10,093 nt of DNA from Bacteriovoracaceae bacterium. Lineage in GTDB: Bacteria; Bdellovibrionota; Bacteriovoracia; Bacteriovoracales; Bacteriovoracaceae. How positions within the stretch are numbered: the stretch's first letter is position 1; every line of letters starts with the position of its first letter. The translations under genes and the position numbers were made by a program. This document shows, piece by piece, positions 6,466 to 10,093 of this stretch. The stretch spans positions 1-10,093 of the forward strand of contig SKIL01000181.1 in assembly GCA_007116425.1 (NCBI GenBank), in the 5' to 3' direction. Under the pieces are notes generated by a model that saw only the letters and a list, made by a program, of their open reading frames with translations, had not been told where the DNA came from and did no database searches.

Positions 6466-7308
6466 TTACCTCTTTCTCGCCACCCGACGATTAAAGATGG
6501 AATTGAGACGATTTTGAACTACGTCAATATTGGGATATTCACCTAAAATCGAATAATACATATTGTATGCTGATTTTAGGTCTTCTTTTCTCTCATAAGA
6601 ATTGGCCATTAAAAATCGTGCCTGAACTATATTTTCTTGCCTTCGCTCATGGCGGATATAGCGATTCCAATAAGATATAGCTTCTTCCCACTCTTTTTGC
6701 TCAAAGTAAATTAAAGCAATCTGGTTCATTGATTGGATATAATGTGAATGTTGTGGGTTAGCGTAAATCTCATAAAATAATTCTAACGAGCGTTGATAGT
6801 TTCGCTTTAAATAATGAGATTGAGCAATTTTATATTCGTAAAGATCACTTTCAGAAAGTCGGGGAGTGAAGCTCGCCAAATAAGTATAACTTTTAATACT
6901 TTGGTCATAATTTTTTAAGAAATTAAAGCTAATTTCTGCAATCCTTTGTTCAGATCTCACATGCCAAAGCGGTTCATCTGTAACAGACTGGGCCAATTTA
7001 AAATATTCTATCGCTTTTTCATATTGGCCAAAGTTTAGCGAATAAATTTCGCCTAATTGATAGTAAATTTTTAATTTAATTTCAGGGTCTGGGCTTTTAA
7101 GTAAGATATCTTCATACTTCGCAATCGCTCTTTGAAAATCCTGTTGAATCAAAGCTTGCTGAGCGCGAATAATATCTCGATGAATTTTAGGTGAGAAGTC
7201 ACAGGCCGACTGAATAAAAGTCAATGCGGTCAATACAAAAACGCCGACACTTTTTTTAAGAGTGCCGGCATTGAACATTTGATTTAATTTTTGAATATAA
7301 TTATTCAT
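6466..7308 (-). CDS. TPR-repeat lipoprotein between gyrA and the F0 genes
   Basis: This is a predicted envelope-anchored tetratricopeptide protein of unknown function. From the chosen ATG (280 residues), a basic n-region with KK (18-19) and a hydrophobic stretch lead to a lipobox-like IQSAC with Cys36. The -3 position is Gln, which is unusual. About six TPR units follow, near residues 49-73, 82-109, 122-149, 159-185, 195-220 and 229-259, each with the W/Y-x-x-A/G-x-x-Y pattern; the protein ends in RRVARKR. The start is uncertain: the ATG at 7308 overlaps the gyrA stop (ATGAATAA) with GGAG three bases upstream, ATGs at 7329 and 7326 lie further into gyrA, and the ATG at 7278 gives a compact 26-residue signal peptide. 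The repeats suggest a scaffold for protein partners, but no partner can be named. BamD and YbgF also carry TPRs, but I see no specific match. Confidence 0.85.
   Translation of the reverse strand: MNNYIQKLNQMFNAGTLKKSVGVFVLTALTFIQSACDFSPKIHRDIIRAQQALIQQDFQRAIAKYEDILLKSPDPEIKLKIYYQLGEIYSLNFGQYEKAIEYFKLAQSVTDEPLWHVRSEQRIAEISFNFLKNYDQSIKSYTYLASFTPRLSESDLYEYKIAQSHYLKRNYQRSLELFYEIYANPQHSHYIQSMNQIALIYFEQKEWEEAISYWNRYIRHERRQENIVQARFLMANSYERKEDLKSAYNMYYSILGEYPNIDVVQNRLNSIFNRRVARKR
6469..6475 (-). promoter_or_regulatory. Shine-Dalgarno site AAAGAGG fixing the TTG start of atpZ
   Basis: AAAGAGG on the minus strand lies five bases before the TTG at 6461-6463 and spans the last codons of the lipoprotein gene. 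No ATG is in a better position before the first membrane helix, so this site decides the start of atpZ and suggests coupling to translation of the upstream gene. Confidence 0.6.
7237..7272 (-). terminator. Terminator- or attenuator-like hairpin at the start of the lipoprotein gene
   Basis: On the minus strand GCCGGCACT (7261-7269) pairs with AGTGTCGGC (7243-7251), nine pairs with one G-U, around a 9-nt loop. The stem can grow by three weaker pairs, and GTTTTTG (7236-7242) follows directly. It lies about 30 bp after the gyrA stop but inside the signal-peptide codons of the next gene. It could end part of the gyrBA transcripts, with a translating ribosome allowing read-through into the F0 genes. 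Only the fold is seen; its function is inferred. Confidence 0.4.
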
Positions 7309-9784
7309 TGTCTCCATTGGTTTCATCATCCTCTGGATCAGCTATTTTTTCAATAGCGACAACTTTTTCATCTTCTTTGAGACGAATTATTCTAACACCT
7401 TGAGTGGCCCTTCCCATCAATGAAATACCTGAAATTTTAGTTCTAATAACCTGACCCTTATTAGTAATAATCATCAGATCATCTTTATCCGTTACTGGCT
7501 TGATATCTACAATTTCACCATTTCTATCAGTTAATCTCATGGCCAAAATTCCTTTACCACCACGAGATTGTTTTCTGTATTGAGAAGAAATAGTACGCTT
7601 TCCGTACCCATTTTCAGTGATCGTAAGAATTTCTACACTGTCGTCAATAATCTCCATTCCGATGATTCTTTCATTATCATCGATATTGATTCCTTTCACC
7701 CCTTGAGCAACTCGGCCCATTGGGCGGCAGTCTTCTTCACTAAAGCGAATGACCTTACCTGAAGTAGAGCACAGAAGAACGTCTTTCGTTCCATTAGTAA
7801 CTCTTACATTAAGAATAGAGTCCCCATCTTGAACTTTAATTGCACGAAGTCCGTTTTGTCGGATACCTTGATATTCCGTTAGTGCCGTCTTTTTTATCAG
7901 ACCTTTTTCTGTCGCAAACATAAGGAAGTTCTCTTCCGTTTTCATATCATCATTTGAAACGCAGAGAATTTCTTTAATTTTTTCACCTGATGGAATTTGA
8001 ATTAAATTGGCAAGATTTCGACCCCGCGATGTTCTTGTCCCCTCAGGTAAGTTATAAACCTTTTTCAAAAAGACTGTTCCCTTACTTGTAAAGAAGAGGA
8101 GGTTAGCATGTGTATTTGCTGTAAAAATATCCGTAAAGAAATCATCCTCAGCAAGACCAGCTCCCTTCACTCCAGTACCGCCTCTGTTTTGAGTACGATA
8201 AGTATCAAGGGCCATTCTTTTGACATAGCCTTTATGAGTAATTGTCACAATAACATCTTCTTCTTTTACTAAGTCTTCTAATTGAATTTCATCGGCCTTA
8301 GCAACAATCTCAGTTCTTCTTTCATCGCCATAGGCTTCGAGAACTTCTTGCAATTCATCTCTGATAATACCTTTAATCAAATCTTCACTTCTCAAAATTC
8401 CTTCAAGTCGTGCAATCTCTTTCATAATGGCTTCATAATCAGCAATGATCTTATCTCTTTCAAGACCAGTTAAACGCTGTAAGCGCATATCTAAAATTGC
8501 TTGGGCCTGAATCTCAGAAAGTGAGTATTTAGAAATTAACGAAGACTTGGCCTGGGCCGGACCTTCAGATTTTTTAATTAATTCAACGATTTCATCAATA
8601 TTTTCAACCGCTGTTTTTAACCCCTCTAAAATATGAGCACGTTCTTTGGCCTTCTTTAGCTCATATACCGTTCGACGAATAACAACTTCTCTTCTGTGAT
8701 CTAGAAATGAAGTAAGGATATCCCTTAGATTCATTACTTTGGGGGATCCGTTATTAATCGCAAGAAAAATAATCCCAAATGAAACCTGTAATTGAGTGGC
8801 CTTATATAAACGGTTAAGAATAACTGATCCGATTTCACCTTTTTTGAGATCAATACAAACTCTAATTCCTTCACGGTTCGATTCATCTCTAATATCTGAA
8901 ATTCCCGTAATTTGTTTGTTATTTACCAATTCGGCAATCTTCTCAATTAGCTTTGCTTTGTTAACTTGATAGGGGAGCTCTGTAACAACAATTCGTTCTC
9001 TTTCCTGCTTGCCATAAATTTCGATATCAGCTTTTGCACGAATCTGAATCACTCCACGACCGGTATGATATGCAGACTTAATTCCCTCAGTTCCATGAAT
9101 ACTTCCAGAAGTAGGAAAATCTGGACCTGGAATATGTTTCATCAATTCATCAATCGATAATTCTCTATTATCAATAAGAGCAATCAGTCCGTTTACAACT
9201 TCCGTTAAATTATGTGGAGGAATATTTGTGGCCATCCCAACCGCAATCCCAGATGAACCATTAACTAAAAGGTTAGGAATTTTCGTTGGTAACACTTGAG
9301 GTTCATTAATTGAATCATCATAGTTTGGTTGCCAATCAACAGTTTCTTTATCTAAATCTCTAAGAAGCTCCTCTGAGATTTTTTTCATTCGAATTTCGGT
9401 ATACCTCATGGCGGCTGCATTATCTCCATCAATTGAACCAAAGTTTCCTTGTCCATCAACCAATGGGTATCGCATTGAAAAATCTTGGGCCATACGAACG
9501 ATGGTATTATAAACTGCGGAGTCACCGTGTGGGTGATACTTACCAATCACATCACCAACTACTCTGGCAGATTTAAGAAATGGCTTATTGTGATAATTCC
9601 CTAATGAGTTCATCGCAAAGAGAGCTCTTCTATGTACTGGTTTGAGACCATCTCTCACATCGGGAAGTGCACGACCGATAATAACGGACATAGCATAATC
9701 AAGATAACAACTTTTCATTTCATCTTGAATAGCAATCGGATTAATCGTTCCTGCGTTTGGTGTATTATTTGAATCGTCGGCCAT
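7301..9784 (-). CDS. gyrA: DNA gyrase subunit A (GyrA)
   Basis: GyrA cuts and rejoins DNA in the A2B2 gyrase that introduces negative supercoils. The 827 residues include the winged-helix and tower region with the quinolone-determining segment GKYHPHGDSAVYNT (81-94), the catalytic Tyr128 in AAMRYTE, the ILDMRLQRLTGLE segment of the coiled coil, and a C-terminal beta-pinwheel (about 510-815). The position equivalent to E. coli Ser83 is Ser89, but that of Asp87 is Asn93 (codon AAT, 9506-9508). The GyrA box in the first blade reads QNRGGTG (532-538), while QSRGGKG (739-745) occurs in a later blade. An acidic tail follows (815-827). AGAGGA lies 7 nt before the ATG; gyrB ends 35 bp upstream. The partner GyrB tail argues for gyrase rather than topoisomerase IV. 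Confidence 0.98.
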   Translation of the reverse strand: MADDSNNTPNAGTINPIAIQDEMKSCYLDYAMSVIIGRALPDVRDGLKPVHRRALFAMNSLGNYHNKPFLKSARVVGDVIGKYHPHGDSAVYNTIVRMAQDFSMRYPLVDGQGNFGSIDGDNAAAMRYTEIRMKKISEELLRDLDKETVDWQPNYDDSINEPQVLPTKIPNLLVNGSSGIAVGMATNIPPHNLTEVVNGLIALIDNRELSIDELMKHIPGPDFPTSGSIHGTEGIKSAYHTGRGVIQIRAKADIEIYGKQERERIVVTELPYQVNKAKLIEKIAELVNNKQITGISDIRDESNREGIRVCIDLKKGEIGSVILNRLYKATQLQVSFGIIFLAINNGSPKVMNLRDILTSFLDHRREVVIRRTVYELKKAKERAHILEGLKTAVENIDEIVELIKKSEGPAQAKSSLISKYSLSEIQAQAILDMRLQRLTGLERDKIIADYEAIMKEIARLEGILRSEDLIKGIIRDELQEVLEAYGDERRTEIVAKADEIQLEDLVKEEDVIVTITHKGYVKRMALDTYRTQNRGGTGVKGAGLAEDDFFTDIFTANTHANLLFFTSKGTVFLKKVYNLPEGTRTSRGRNLANLIQIPSGEKIKEILCVSNDDMKTEENFLMFATEKGLIKKTALTEYQGIRQNGLRAIKVQDGDSILNVRVTNGTKDVLLCSTSGKVIRFSEEDCRPMGRVAQGVKGINIDDNERIIGMEIIDDSVEILTITENGYGKRTISSQYRKQSRGGKGILAMRLTDRNGEIVDIKPVTDKDDLMIITNKGQVIRTKISGISLMGRATQGVRIIRLKEDEKVVAIEKIADPEDDETNGDNE

Positions 9785-9819
9785 CTTTGTGTCCTCTTAA
9801 ATTATTTTAATCTTCTTAA

Positions 9820-10093
9820 TTATACGTCTAGGTTTCTGGCGTTGAGTGCATTCTCTTCCACAAATTGTCTTCGCGGCTCAACCTGATCACCCATAAGAAC
9901 AGAGAACACTTGATCAGCTTCAATTGTATCTTCAATTTCAACTTGTAAAAGTGTTCTATTTTCAGGATTCATTGTTGTTTCCCAAAGCTGCTCTGGATTC
10001 ATTTCTCCTAGTCCCTTATATCGCTGGATATAGGCACCTTGTTTTCCATCTTCCAAAACAAACTTTGAAAAGTCTTTTAATGAATCGAATTCT
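9820..10093 (-). CDS. gyrB: DNA gyrase subunit B (GyrB), C-terminal part, cut by window edge
   Basis: GyrB supplies the ATPase and TOPRIM metal site of gyrase. Only the last ~90 residues are present; the frame is open to the right edge, so the TTG at 10056 is an internal Leu codon, not a start. The segment shows QRYKGLGEMNPEQLWETTM, a hallmark of type IIA B subunits, and the gyrase-type end GDQVEPRRQFVEENA followed by LNARNLDV. The ATPase and most of the TOPRIM domain lie outside the window. It is transcribed towards gyrA, 35 bp away, most likely in one operon. Confidence 0.97.
   Translation of the reverse strand, partial: EFDSLKDFSKFVLEDGKQGAYIQRYKGLGEMNPEQLWETTMNPENRTLLQVEIEDTIEADQVFSVLMGDQVEPRRQFVEENALNARNLDV

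Noticed and set aside
9820..10056. A separate small gene starting at the TTG at 10056
   Set aside because: The frame continues to the window edge with GyrB sequence, so the TTG is an internal Leu codon of gyrB.
1..10093. Mobile elements, CRISPR arrays, tRNA or rRNA genes
   Set aside because: No transposase or integrase frames, no spaced repeats and no tRNA- or rRNA-like sequence were seen; nearly all bases are in housekeeping genes.

Overview
The window is a fully coding, AT-rich stretch of bacterial chromosome made of core housekeeping genes. By eye it is a little under 40 % G+C. Protein details suggest the Bdellovibrionota or a related deltaproteobacteria-like lineage, perhaps a Bacteriovorax/Halobacteriovorax relative. 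The clues are an F0 cluster (atpZ-atpI-atpB-atpE) without the F1 genes, a c subunit with a leader and an ESLVI proton-site helix, a TPR lipoprotein between gyrA and the F0 genes, and short AT-rich spacers. This placement is an inference; no marker gene such as 16S rRNA is present.

Layout from left to right. Positions 1-1671 (+) hold the C-terminal 60 % of uvrA, cut by the window edge. It converges on a minus-strand riboflavin operon read ribD-ribE-ribB-ribH (4551 down to 1664); the last bases of uvrA and ribH share an 8-bp palindrome carrying both stop codons. A 176-bp spacer (4552-4727) contains a strong intrinsic terminator closing the next block. From 10093 down to 4728, all on the minus strand, lie the end of gyrB, the whole of gyrA, a TPR lipoprotein, atpZ, atpI, atpB and atpE, with gaps of 46 bp or less or with overlaps.

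How the genes work together. RibD, RibB, RibH and RibE cover the riboflavin pathway downstream of GTP cyclohydrolase II; the ribA function is not in the window. GyrB and GyrA form DNA gyrase. AtpB and AtpE are the proton (or sodium) path and rotor of ATP synthase, with AtpZ and AtpI as assembly or Mg-handling helpers; subunit b and F1 must be encoded elsewhere. UvrA is the damage sensor of nucleotide excision repair. A gyrB-gyrA pair is often near the replication origin, so this locus may be origin-proximal (inference).

No mobile element, CRISPR array, tRNA or rRNA was seen, and no wholly new system was recognised. The points most worth following are a terminator-like hairpin at the start of the lipoprotein gene between gyrA and the F0 genes, a natural Asn at the GyrA quinolone position equivalent to E. 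coli Asp87, unusual residues in the a and c subunits, an HGE in place of HAE in RibD, and a roughly four-fold excess of the tetranucleotide GGCC.
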